Shown: positions 1-7,821 of the stretch, in pieces
How the letters are laid out: each line of letters starts with the position of its first letter
How positions within the stretch are numbered: position 1 is the first letter of the stretch
Origin: JAAAOH01 sp046540795
GTDB taxonomy: Bacteria > Spirochaetota > Spirochaetia > DSM-27196 > PWMO01
Length of the DNA stretch: 23,296 nucleotides
Reading direction: 5' to 3'
Assembly: GCA_046540795.1 (NCBI GenBank)
Contig: JBKHEN010000032.1
Location: 1-23,296, forward strand
The notes under the pieces: model-generated
Told to the model about the DNA's origin: nothing
Database searches by the model: none
What the model saw: only the letters and a program-made list of their open reading frames with translations
Made by a program: the position numbers and the translations under genes

Positions 1-411
1 GCCGAGGCGGAGGTGCCCGAGATGCAGGAGGACGAAGAGCGGCCCGCCGACCAGACCGGGGAGTCCGCGCAGAACGAGTGGGAACGGCGGGCCGCGTTGT
101 TTGATTATCTGGTTAGCTTGGCCGGTGACTTACCGGACGAACAGCGGCAGGCGTTTCAACAGAGCGACATTCGGCTGCGTATCGAGACCATCAAAGCACG
201 GCTCACCGGAAAGCCGGGCCTGCGGGCGGACATCGAGCGTCACGGTCTGGCGCCGCCGCAGCGGCGCCAGGGGCCACCGCCTGCGGTTACGCCGAGACGT
301 CTGCGGGACACGTTCGGTTACATCCGCAATCTCTCCACCTATCACCCGGACCGTCGCGTCGCCGAAGCTCTGAAGTCCCGGCTGGAAGTCCTGATAAAGG
401 CGTTTCAGTAG
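1..411 (+). CDS. Hypothetical protein, possibly 5'-truncated by the window edge
   Basis: The frame is open from base 1 and ends at TAG 409-411. It may be the tail of a longer gene, because the first ~25 residues are an acidic, low-complexity stretch like an interdomain linker. It may instead start at ATG 22, which has a good Shine-Dalgarno match (GGAGGTG, 9-15) six bases upstream; that gives 129 aa. The rest is charged and mostly helical-looking, with a proline-rich break (GPPPAVTPRR) before a final helical segment. I see no signal peptide, membrane segment or catalytic motif and do not recognise the family. Its last seven bases overlap the 3' end of the convergent lipoprotein gene, so no terminator separates the two. 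Confidence 0.55.
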   Translation, partial: AEAEVPEMQEDEERPADQTGESAQNEWERRAALFDYLVSLAGDLPDEQRQAFQQSDIRLRIETIKARLTGKPGLRADIERHGLAPPQRRQGPPPAVTPRRLRDTFGYIRNLSTYHPDRRVAEALKSRLEVLIKAFQ

Positions 412-776
412 TCCTGCTCGAGATCAAACCAGTTGTAGAGCCTGCCGTCGCGAAAGTATAGCTCCGCGAAGCGATAGCGCCAGACGGTGGTATCCTGCGC
501 CGAGAGCCTCGTCTCTTCCGGGCCGGGAAATATCTCGAGCACTTCCTCCATGGTCATCCCGACGCGGAGACGCCGAAGGTCTACGAGCCGGGCCTCCGGC
601 GGGGGGAGGGGCTTGAAGCTCTCTTGAGGCGGCCGGAGGACCGGAAGCCCGGTGTCCGGCGCCGAAGGACTCGGCTCCCGCTCCGGCGGTGTGCTCTCAC
701 ATCCCACGAAAGCCGCCGCAGCGAGAAGGACGGGAGTCGCTCGTTTCAGCCACCGGAAGAATGCGCTCATCCTCAT
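405..776 (-). CDS. Small lipoprotein with BamE/SmpA-like domain
   Basis: The 123-aa product starts with a basic region and hydrophobic core ending in a lipobox-like LAAAAFVGC, so it is probably lipidated on that cysteine and membrane-anchored. A proline-rich linker (about residues 27-60) follows. Next comes a compact domain with LRVGMTMEEVLEIFPGPEE, then a beta-rich VWRYRFAELYFRDGRL. This 'G-M-T-xx-E-V....G.P' pattern followed by a strand pair is the hallmark of the SmpA/OmlA/BamE-like fold, often found in small envelope lipoproteins. A true BamE role in the outer-membrane assembly machine cannot be claimed from this. ATG 776 and ATG 770 are both possible starts; neither has a clear ribosome-binding site. 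A -10-like TACAAT (783-778) lies so close that a transcript could begin at or near ATG 770. It lies 23 bases after the co-directional gene at 800-1153. Confidence 0.75.
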   Translation of the reverse strand: MRMSAFFRWLKRATPVLLAAAAFVGCESTPPEREPSPSAPDTGLPVLRPPQESFKPLPPPEARLVDLRRLRVGMTMEEVLEIFPGPEETRLSAQDTTVWRYRFAELYFRDGRLYNWFDLEQDY

Positions 777-799
777 GATTGTACCACGGGGTGGAAGGA

Positions 800-1153
800 T
801 TAATCACCTTCAGGGTAGAACCAGCGGCTGGTCACGTCGCCGTGAAAGACGAGCTCATGCGTCTCATCGGAGAACTCCTCTTCGAAGGTTTGCTGTACCC
901 AGCGGCGGGCGGTGCTTTCTCGATTGAACTTCATGAACCGTACTCTGCCTTCGCCGGCGGGATCGTCTGCGGGCGCGATCCACCGCGCGGTCCGCGCGTC
1001 GTAGGCGTAGTTGTGCTCTTCCCGGATCTCCACGTGAAAATGACTCCCGGTTCCCGGGAAGAAGCTGATCGTGACGTAGACCCGGCGCCGTCGGTCGGCA
1101 TGATCGGGAAAGAAGCGTCGTATCGGTGGCTCGACCTCGCTCAGACTCTTCAT
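800..1153 (-). CDS. Conserved-looking hypothetical protein, 117 aa
   Basis: The start is taken as ATG 1151-1153 because GAGGAA lies eight bases upstream; an in-frame upstream start at 1201 would add 16 residues without a comparable site. The product is soluble, with no signal peptide or membrane segment. It is rich in aromatic and charged residues, with a probable beta-strand centre (RRRVYVTISFFPG, then SHFHVEIREEHNYAYD) and a helical C-terminal part (NRESTARRWVQQTFEEEF). I do not recognise the family and no catalytic motif stands out. It is read in the same direction as the lipoprotein gene 23 bases downstream and may share its transcript. Confidence 0.6.
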   Translation of the reverse strand: MKSLSEVEPPIRRFFPDHADRRRRVYVTISFFPGTGSHFHVEIREEHNYAYDARTARWIAPADDPAGEGRVRFMKFNRESTARRWVQQTFEEEFSDETHELVFHGDVTSRWFYPEGD

Positions 1154-1192
1154 TAGGGGATTCCTCGGTACCGCCCTTCCGAAGATATCCCC

Positions 1193-1222
1193 TTGCCGCA
1201 ACCGGCTTCAACTGTGTATAGT
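1193..1222 (+). promoter_or_regulatory. Probable promoter of tRNA-Ala
   Basis: TTGCCG (1193-1198) and TATAGT (1217-1222) are separated by 18 bases. The -10 box lies 12 bases before the mature tRNA 5' end, so transcription would start a few bases upstream of it. Confidence 0.55.
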
Positions 1223-1233
1223 AAGGACGACTT

Positions 1234-1306
1234 GGGGGATTAGCTCAGGTGGTAGAGCGATTGGTTCGCAATCAATAGGTCAGGGGTTCGACTCCCCTAT
1301 CCTCCA
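1234..1306 (+). tRNA. tRNA-Ala (anticodon CGC)
   Basis: A 73-nt cloverleaf can be drawn by hand. The acceptor stem is 1234-1240 with 1299-1305. The D stem is GCTC/GAGC, the anticodon stem 1260-1264 with 1272-1276 (one G-T pair), and the T stem AGGGG/CCCCT around TTCGACT. The anticodon is CGC at 1267-1269, which reads GCG. The acceptor stem carries the G3-U70 pair that is the alanine identity element, and the discriminator base is A (1306). The 3' CCA is not encoded (ACGA follows), so CCA must be added by the nucleotidyltransferase. Confidence 0.95.
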
Positions 1307-1434
1307 CGACCCCATCATACCTCCTTGACTCCTTTGTCGCCGCCCGGCAGGCAACAGGCTCGTGGACACCCCCTCGTATTTACAAAGGGCTCCGTTTTCG
1401 ATACCAATGGAGAACCACGTTGAGGAGCCCCGTT

Positions 1435-2985
1435 ATGGAACGCGCAGACATCGCCAAGAACCTCCACCCGCTCGAAGTACGCGTGTTGCTGAAGTTCGGG
1501 CCAAAGGATGAGTTGGACGCGGAGCGCCTGGTGGAGGAGCTGGGCTTCAACACCGGGCAGGCCAACCAGGCGTTGAGCTGGCTCTCGGCGAAGGAGCTTG
1601 TTGCGGAGCAACGCCGGGAGCACTCGGTGAGCTATGAGCTCACTGAATTGGGAGAGCGCTACGCCGCCGAAGGGATGCCGGAAGAACGGATCGTGTCGCT
1701 GGTGCGTGAGCGCGGTCCCATGCGCATGCCGGACATATCCGCGGCCCTGTCGCTGGAGAACAAGGAAACCGGCTCCGCCTACGGTTCGCTGTCGAAGGCG
1801 GGGGTCCTCACCATGGATGAGGAGAAGCGTGTTGCCGCACGGGACGGGGCGCAGTTGCCGCCGAGCGTTGCAACGCTGCGAGCGCTCATCGACCGGGCCC
1901 GAAAGCAGGGAAGCCTCACCGATGCCGAGCTCGACGACGATGAGCGTGAGGTCATCGGCACGGTCAGCAAGAAACGCGGCGCCTCGAGCACAATCTTTCG
2001 GGTGGCCGAGCATGAGCGCGTGGTGTTCACCGTCACGAAAGCCGGGGCGGAGGCCCGCCGGGCGCTCGAGGCGGCCGGCGTCACCGGGGAGGAAATCGGA
2101 ACCCTCACCCCCGAAATGCTTCGTACCGGCGCTTGGCGGCATCGCGACTTCCGACCCTACAACATCAACGTGCCGCCGGCGCGGGTGCTGCCGGGACGAC
2201 GCAACCCTTACGGGGCGTATCTGGAAAGCGTGAAGGACAAGCTCACCTCCCTGGGGTTCGAGGAGTTCGACGGTCCGTTGGTGGAGACGGAGTTCTGGAA
2301 CTCCGACGCTCTGTTTATGCCGCAGTTTCACGCCGCCCGCGACATTCACGACGTCTACTACACCGACGAGCCCAGTCACGCCAAGGAGATCGAGGAGCCC
2401 TATCTCAGTCACGTGGCACGGACCCATGAGGACGGCTGGGAGACGGGAAGCCTTGGGTGGCGCTATCCCTTCGATCGGGATTTCACCCGCCGGCTGATCC
2501 TGCGCAGCCAGGGCACGGTGCTTTCGGCAAAGCAGCTTCCCAAAGCCAAGATTCCCGGCAAGTACTTCGGGATCGTACGGTGTTTCCGCAACGACCAGAT
2601 CGATGCGACGCACCTCTCGGATTTCTACCAGACCGAGGGGATCGTCCTCGGGGAGAACGTGAACCTCCGCACCCTGCTTGGATTCCTGCGGATGTTCGCC
2701 ATAGAGGTCGCCGGTGCGGAGGAGGTGAAGTACGTGCCCGGATACTTCCCCTTTACCGAGCCTTCGGTGGAGGTGCACATCAAGCATCCGGTCCTCGGCT
2801 GGTTCGAGCTCGGCGGCTCCGGCATCTTTCGTCCCGAGGTAACGGGGCCCATGGGCATCCACGTGCCGGTGCTCGCGTGGGGGCTCGGTATCGATCGCAT
2901 GGCCTTGGTGAATCTCGGACTGGATGATCTGCGTGAGCTGTTTTCCAACGATATTGAGCGCGTTCGCCTCAGGCGCAGGAGTTAG
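1435..2985 (+). CDS. pheS: Phenylalanyl-tRNA synthetase alpha subunit, archaeal/eukaryotic type
   Basis: This is the catalytic subunit of the alpha2-beta2 enzyme that charges tRNA-Phe. The start is ATG 1435, with GAGGAG (1422-1427) seven bases upstream; a TTG at 1420 lies inside that site. The 516 aa are much longer than the usual bacterial PheS (about 330) and match the archaeal/eukaryotic form. The N-terminal ~200 residues are winged-helix-like (EVRVLLKFGPKDELDAERL onward). A class II core follows, with motif 2 around residues 382-402 (RCFRNDQIDATH, FYQTEG) and motif 3 at about 483-488 (GLGIDR). The phrase FRPYNINVPP before the core is also typical of the archaeal type. pheT starts five bases after the stop codon, so the subunits are co-translated. 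Archaeal-type PheRS is an established feature of spirochaetes. Confidence 0.97.
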   Translation: MERADIAKNLHPLEVRVLLKFGPKDELDAERLVEELGFNTGQANQALSWLSAKELVAEQRREHSVSYELTELGERYAAEGMPEERIVSLVRERGPMRMPDISAALSLENKETGSAYGSLSKAGVLTMDEEKRVAARDGAQLPPSVATLRALIDRARKQGSLTDAELDDDEREVIGTVSKKRGASSTIFRVAEHERVVFTVTKAGAEARRALEAAGVTGEEIGTLTPEMLRTGAWRHRDFRPYNINVPPARVLPGRRNPYGAYLESVKDKLTSLGFEEFDGPLVETEFWNSDALFMPQFHAARDIHDVYYTDEPSHAKEIEEPYLSHVARTHEDGWETGSLGWRYPFDRDFTRRLILRSQGTVLSAKQLPKAKIPGKYFGIVRCFRNDQIDATHLSDFYQTEGIVLGENVNLRTLLGFLRMFAIEVAGAEEVKYVPGYFPFTEPSVEVHIKHPVLGWFELGGSGIFRPEVTGPMGIHVPVLAWGLGIDRMALVNLGLDDLRELFSNDIERVRLRRRS

Positions 2986-2989
2986 CCGC

Positions 2990-4702
2990 ATGCCGAAAAT
3001 CGACGTTCATGAGCAAGGATTCTTCGACCGCCTTGGCACTCGTCTTACTACGGAGAACCTCGAGGAGCTCCTCACCGTGGCCAAGGCGGAGCTGGATGCC
3101 GAAGCCGACGAGAACGGAATCGCGAAGTTCGAGCTGAACGATACCAACCGTCCCGACCTCTGGTCGGCAACGGGGCTCGCGCGGCAGCTGCGTATTCATC
3201 GTCGGGGAGAGATCCCGGAGTACGATTTCTTCTCCACCGCCGGGGAGACGCGGGATCCGCAGGAACGGCGAGTCCTCGTCGATCCCGCCATGAGGAGTAT
3301 CCGCCCTTACGTGACGGCTTTTGCCGTGGTAGGCCCGGGCATAGACGACGCGGGTCTTCTCGACCTGATCCAGACGCAGGAGAAGCTCACCTGGAATTAC
3401 GGCCAGAAGCGGAAGGCCATTGCGATGGGCGTGTATCGCTCCTCGCTCATGAAGTACCCGGTACACTACACGGCAGCGGACCCGCAAGGAACGCGATTCG
3501 AGCCGTTGGGGATGGAGCGCGAGATGACCCTGCGGGAGATCCTTACCGAGCATCCCAAGGGGAGAGACTTCGCCTTTGCCGTCGAGGGGCTCGACCGGAT
3601 GCCGTTCCTCACCGACGATCGAGGCGAGGTGTTGAGCTTTCCGCCCATCATCAACAGCGCTTATATCGGGGACGTACAGAAGGGAGATCGCCGACTCTTC
3701 ATCGAGATGACCGGTGGTGACCTCAAGCAGTTGTTGCACGCCTGCTCCATCGTCGCCTGTGATCTCGCGGACGAGGGCTACCGGATCCTTCCGGTGCGGA
3801 TCGTGTATCCCTATGACACGCCCTTCGGCCGGGAAATCGTAACTCCCTACTATTTTCAGCAGCCGCAGACGATCGACGTTGCCGAGACCGCAAAGCTCCT
3901 CGGTGTCTCGCTGACCTCGGAACAGACGGTCGAGAGCTTGGGACGCATGGGTGTGCCGGCACAGGCCGAGAACGGCACCGTTACTGCCTATCCGCCGCCG
4001 TACCGCAACGACTTCCTCCATCCCGTGGACGTGGTCGAGGACGTGATGATTGGTCTCGGTATGGACAGCTTCGAGCCGGCGCGACCGTCGGAGTTTACCG
4101 TGGGGCGGCTCTCGGAAGCCGAGACCTTCTCACGACAGGTGAAAGACATCATGGTCGGACTCGGTTATCAGGAGATGATCTTCAATTATCTCGGCTCCTA
4201 CCGGGAATTCGTGGAGCGGATGTACCCCGAGGAGGCCCGGGAAGAGGTCCTCGCGGAGTTCGTAAAGGTGTCGAATCCGTTGTCGGAGAATTACGAATAC
4301 GTGCGTCACTCGATCATTCCGCATCTGCTCTCCGCCGAAAGCGTTTCGGCGAACGCGACGTATCCGCATCTGATTTTCGAGACGGGCAAGGTGGTGCGGC
4401 GCGATGCGAGGGAGAACTACGGCTCCCGAACGATCAATGCGCTAGGATTTCTCACTGCCGACGCCGAGGCGGATTTTAATCGCATCAACTCACACGTAAG
4501 CGCCCTCATGTACTACCTCGGATACGACCATTCCTTGCGCGAGACGACCGATCCCCGGTTTACTCCGGGTCGGGCCGCCGAGATCGTGGTGAACGGCGCG
4601 GCGGTCGGGGTATTCGGCGAAATACATCCGCGGGCTCTGGAGAGCTGGGGTATTCAGATGCCCTGCGCAGCCGGTGAGGTCGATATGGACGACCTCGGCT
4701 GA
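2990..4702 (+). CDS. pheT: Phenylalanyl-tRNA synthetase beta subunit, archaeal/eukaryotic type
   Basis: This is the 570-aa structural and editing partner of PheS. The start is ATG 2990, with GGAG (2978-2981) eight bases upstream; the frame extends further upstream but only by overlapping pheS. The N-terminal segment ends in NDTNRPDLWSATGLARQ, the conserved strand-turn of the B1 domain. A B3/B4 region (about 110-270), which edits mischarged Tyr in this family, follows. The B5 domain is marked by PPYRNDFLHPVDVVEDVMIG. The C-terminal part is a catalytically inactive class II core. At this length it lacks the bacterial EMAP-like insertion and C-terminal FDX-ACB domain, again fitting the archaeal type. 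The next gene follows 36 bases downstream. Confidence 0.97.
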   Translation: MPKIDVHEQGFFDRLGTRLTTENLEELLTVAKAELDAEADENGIAKFELNDTNRPDLWSATGLARQLRIHRRGEIPEYDFFSTAGETRDPQERRVLVDPAMRSIRPYVTAFAVVGPGIDDAGLLDLIQTQEKLTWNYGQKRKAIAMGVYRSSLMKYPVHYTAADPQGTRFEPLGMEREMTLREILTEHPKGRDFAFAVEGLDRMPFLTDDRGEVLSFPPIINSAYIGDVQKGDRRLFIEMTGGDLKQLLHACSIVACDLADEGYRILPVRIVYPYDTPFGREIVTPYYFQQPQTIDVAETAKLLGVSLTSEQTVESLGRMGVPAQAENGTVTAYPPPYRNDFLHPVDVVEDVMIGLGMDSFEPARPSEFTVGRLSEAETFSRQVKDIMVGLGYQEMIFNYLGSYREFVERMYPEEAREEVLAEFVKVSNPLSENYEYVRHSIIPHLLSAESVSANATYPHLIFETGKVVRRDARENYGSRTINALGFLTADAEADFNRINSHVSALMYYLGYDHSLRETTDPRFTPGRAAEIVVNGAAVGVFGEIHPRALESWGIQMPCAAGEVDMDDLG

Positions 4703-4738
4703 CGACGGTGCCCGCCGGTCGAGCGGGAGGTGACCACC

Positions 4739-5683
4739 ATGGAATCGGACGATGCGGCGGCACGGCCGCAGGTTCTCGTGCCGTATCCCGGTCCCGAGGC
4801 CGATCCGAATGTCGAGGACATCTTCGTCTACATGCGGCCCGAGACCAACGGCGTTGTCGGGGAGGCGGAGGTTCTCAGGGTCATCGAAGAATCGCCACAG
4901 TACAAGACGGACCTCAATCTGGTGTACCTCGCAAACATTCCCGGCCCGTTCATCATGGAAAACCACGTAGTGGAGCGGCACTACGCGGTGAAAATGGCCT
5001 TTGCGGTCCATGGGAAGTCCATCTTTACCGAGCACATGAAGAGGCGATTTCACGAGCACTTCAAGGAAAACTTCGACTCGGCGCCCATCATCGGCGCCTT
5101 CGAGGCCCTCGATCGCCTCGGGATTCGCGCGGAGGAACTGTTCCAGCAGTGGGTGGACGAACCGAACATCCTGGTGGTCGATGCTCAATCCATCAAGCGC
5201 GTGGGAGCATACTTCGTGGTGAATTACGACATCCCGGCGCTCATTCACAAGAATAACCGCAACACGGACATTGCCGTGATGCTCTTTCGCACCCGCATGA
5301 GCTACGAGCATTTTCTTTTGCTTACGGCACGGATGCGGGAAGGATTCATACGGCGGGGGTTGCTCGACACGCAGGGGCACGTGAGCCGGGTGTTTCACTT
5401 TTCCAAGAGCCCGGTGGAGCAGATTCTCGACGCTCGCGGTTATCTCTACGAGCCCGACGGGGCCAACGTGACGACCGATCGGGTTTCCTTTGCCGCCTAC
5501 CTCATGGCGAACGGGGTGAGTCGACGGGAGATCGACGGGATTCTCGACAATCCCATCGCCTGGTTTCGAACCGAAGAGGGGATCGTGGAAGACCACGTGG
5601 TACCTCACACGCGCAACGACGGTTACCCCGACGCCCTGGAGAAGCTTCGCTCGATGGTGGCGCAGCACCGCATTCCGTTGTAA
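4739..5683 (+). CDS. Protein of unknown function, partner of the downstream sensor-nucleosidase-like gene
   Basis: The start is ATG 4739 with a strong GGGAGGTGA (4725-4733) five bases before it; the GTG at 4730 lies inside that site. The 314-aa product has no signal peptide or membrane helix and looks cytoplasmic. Its middle alternates strands and helices: DLNLVYLANIPGPFI, a helical charged stretch around HMKRRFHEHFKENFD, then VGAYFVVNYDIPALIHKNN. The C-terminal third contains YLMANGVSRREIDGILDNP, a likely helix-turn-helix-shaped element. I do not recognise the family and see no GGDEF, class III cyclase, kinase or nuclease motif. It sits between pheT (36-base gap) and the gene at 5693 (9-base gap), so it is probably co-expressed with the latter and may work with it. 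Confidence 0.8.
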   Translation: MESDDAAARPQVLVPYPGPEADPNVEDIFVYMRPETNGVVGEAEVLRVIEESPQYKTDLNLVYLANIPGPFIMENHVVERHYAVKMAFAVHGKSIFTEHMKRRFHEHFKENFDSAPIIGAFEALDRLGIRAEELFQQWVDEPNILVVDAQSIKRVGAYFVVNYDIPALIHKNNRNTDIAVMLFRTRMSYEHFLLLTARMREGFIRRGLLDTQGHVSRVFHFSKSPVEQILDARGYLYEPDGANVTTDRVSFAAYLMANGVSRREIDGILDNPIAWFRTEEGIVEDHVVPHTRNDGYPDALEKLRSMVAQHRIPL

Positions 5684-5692
5684 GTTCTGCCC

Positions 5693-7753
5693 ATGGCGGG
5701 CATCGATCGACAACAAGCGGTATCCGTACTCGAGCGGGTCATGCCGTTCCGGTTTCTCACCATAAGCGAGAAGAAGGATCTCGTGCGGCACGTAAGCCTT
5801 CGGGAGTACGAGCCGGGCGATCCCATCATCGAGCAGGGCCGTCGTGACGACGATACCGTGTTCATTGTGGCCGAAGGACTGGTCGAGACACGGGACGAGC
5901 GAGAGGGGACCTCGCGTCGGATCAACGTCATCGAGGCGGGGCACTACTTCGGCGAGCGTGAGGCGTTGTTTTGCGAGCCGCGGCGTTTCGCGGTGCGGGC
6001 AGTGCAACGGTCGGTCTGTTATCTCCTGCCGGGGAACCGATTTCTGAGTCTTCTCTCGACGTCCCGGGCCTTTGCGCAGGCCCTCGGCACGATTCTCCGA
6101 GACAAACAGGGTATCTTCGAGGCCTTCGACCGCTTCAAGGTGGAGCTCGTTCGCGCGGTGAACCAGGGCTATGTGAGCATGGATCGGCTCCTGCCCTACT
6201 ACGTGGAGCTCGAGCCGGCGCTCCATCCCCTGGTGCGCTCTGAATATGAGATCGATTTCGGCGGATTGAGCTACGCGATCCGAAGGCTTCCGGAGAACGT
6301 CACCCGAACGTTCGCTCTTCTGTTGATAGACGAGATACCGGCAACCTATCGCAATCCGGAGCGTTTCTTTCCGGCGGTGTGGACGCCGGCACGGCGGCGG
6401 GATGTCTGGGAGATGCTTCCGGGGAAGGTAATGGTGCTCCTGCGAAACGGCCTCTCGGATCTGATGGATCTCATTACAAATCTCTGTCTCTACGCGGTGG
6501 AGGCGCGGAAGATTCGAAATCGCGTGAAGAGCCCGTATGCGCTGTCGCTGCTTCGCGACCATCTCGAGGGCCCGGAGAAGGGGGAGGAGTACGACGATGC
6601 GGCACGTCGGCGACTGTTCGAGCAGCTCGGTTTCACCGAGGAGGAAGTCTCGGGGTTGGAAGCGGTGTGGCCGCGCCGCACGGTCCGAACGATTTACGAA
6701 ATAGCCTGCCACCGTGAGATGTTCAGCATCGATGTCAGGCGCAGCCGAAACAACTACAACAGCCGCAGTCTCGAGCTATGGACCGATCAGGTGGGAAACG
6801 CCACCGAGCGGCTCCTCGGCTTCCAGCCCTCCTCGCTGCCGGAGGAGGTCAGGGTGCACATCATCAGTAGCAATACTCACTCGGTGACGAACTGCCTGAA
6901 CCCATGGTTCCCCGAGCACGCCGACGAGGTTCTGGACTGGGCCCGACGTACCGGGCACCCGGAAGCAGAGCTCGGTTGGGAGCACCCCGAGGATCTCCTG
7001 TATGCCGTGGCGCGAGATTATTTCACCGCATTCCCCCGGAAGGCCGAGGAGGCGAAGGCGGCGCAACGGGACAGCGGTGTGCTTCGCCTCGAGGAGACGG
7101 CGTCCACCGGCGTGCAGGTGCAGCTCATCGATGTCTCCCGCCTCCATGAGCACCCGGTGGACCCCGGTGTATCGGTGCCCGAGGGCTCCCGGGACCTGAT
7201 CGTTAATATCGATTACGCCTTCGGTGATCAGGCGCGCCACATAATCAAGAATCTCCTGATGCTTTTCGGACACAACCTCGCCGGCATCAACTTCCTTGGT
7301 AAAGCGGGAGCTCTCACCGGGGCGCGGGGCGACGTGCTGGCGCCCACCGCGTTCGTAGGGCAGAGTACGGACACGTTCCAGCCGCTGCCGGCGCCGGATC
7401 CCGCGGCTTGTGAGCGTCTTGCCGCGCGGTTGCCGGGACAGGAGATTCACCGGGGTCCGGTGCTCACGGTTGACGGTACGCTCTTGCAGAACCGTATGAT
7501 GCTACGGTTCTACCGGCAGATCTGGGGTTGTCTCGGAATCGAGATGGAGGGGATTCATTACTACCTCCAGGTGGTGGAGGCCGCCCAGCTCGGCGTCATC
7601 CCGCGGGAGATTCGCTCGCGGTTGTACTACTACGTTTCCGACCTGCCCCTGGAGCACACGGCTTCACTTTCTACGCCGCTCAGCGCCGGCGAAGGTATCC
7701 CGCCGCTGTACGCGATAACCCGGCACATCCTCACCGAAGCGCTTGCGGGCTGA
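5693..7753 (+). CDS. Cyclic-nucleotide-binding / uncharacterised / nucleoside-phosphorylase-like fusion protein
   Basis: The 686-aa protein has three parts. Residues ~15-130 are a CRP-like cyclic-nucleotide-binding fold, with a phosphate-binding-cassette pattern (YFGEREAL at 85-92, then EPRRFAVRA at 95-103) that keeps the Glu and Arg normally used to hold a cyclic nucleotide. Residues ~145-480 are helical and uncharacterised; from memory they resemble the family catalogued as DUF6909. Residues ~500-686 look like a purine nucleoside phosphorylase/MTA-SAH nucleosidase fold: NIDYAFGDQA (505-514), GKAGALTGARGDV (536-548), GIEMEG (615-620, the ribose-contacting Met-Glu motif) and VSD (648-650, the catalytic Asp position). 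No helix-turn-helix follows the sensor, so it is not a Crp transcription factor. There is no clear ribosome-binding site; with its start nine bases after the previous stop, translation is probably coupled. Substrate and ligand are unknown. Confidence 0.82.
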   Translation: MAGIDRQQAVSVLERVMPFRFLTISEKKDLVRHVSLREYEPGDPIIEQGRRDDDTVFIVAEGLVETRDEREGTSRRINVIEAGHYFGEREALFCEPRRFAVRAVQRSVCYLLPGNRFLSLLSTSRAFAQALGTILRDKQGIFEAFDRFKVELVRAVNQGYVSMDRLLPYYVELEPALHPLVRSEYEIDFGGLSYAIRRLPENVTRTFALLLIDEIPATYRNPERFFPAVWTPARRRDVWEMLPGKVMVLLRNGLSDLMDLITNLCLYAVEARKIRNRVKSPYALSLLRDHLEGPEKGEEYDDAARRRLFEQLGFTEEEVSGLEAVWPRRTVRTIYEIACHREMFSIDVRRSRNNYNSRSLELWTDQVGNATERLLGFQPSSLPEEVRVHIISSNTHSVTNCLNPWFPEHADEVLDWARRTGHPEAELGWEHPEDLLYAVARDYFTAFPRKAEEAKAAQRDSGVLRLEETASTGVQVQLIDVSRLHEHPVDPGVSVPEGSRDLIVNIDYAFGDQARHIIKNLLMLFGHNLAGINFLGKAGALTGARGDVLAPTAFVGQSTDTFQPLPAPDPAACERLAARLPGQEIHRGPVLTVDGTLLQNRMMLRFYRQIWGCLGIEMEGIHYYLQVVEAAQLGVIPREIRSRLYYYVSDLPLEHTASLSTPLSAGEGIPPLYAITRHILTEALAG

Positions 7754-7821
7754 AGCCGGGGAGTGCGGCGCTGCAGCTCGATGGTGAAGCGTGGCCGCCA
7801 TTGACCCGGTCTAAGTCCGGC

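Noticed and set aside
1307..1434. T-box or other leader regulator before pheS
   Set aside because: No T-box sequence, specifier hairpin or terminator is visible in the 128 bases.
1315..2991. 558-codon open frame on the minus strand opposite pheS
   Set aside because: It is the antisense shadow of a certain gene in GC-rich DNA, and its translation has no recognisable domain.
5693..6090. Crp/Fnr transcription factor
   Set aside because: The sensor domain is not followed by a winged helix; the protein continues for more than 500 residues into other domains.
4490..6712. 740-codon open frame on the minus strand across pheT and the two following genes
   Set aside because: It crosses three convincing plus-strand genes, is rich in His, Arg and Pro as antisense frames are, and matches no domain.
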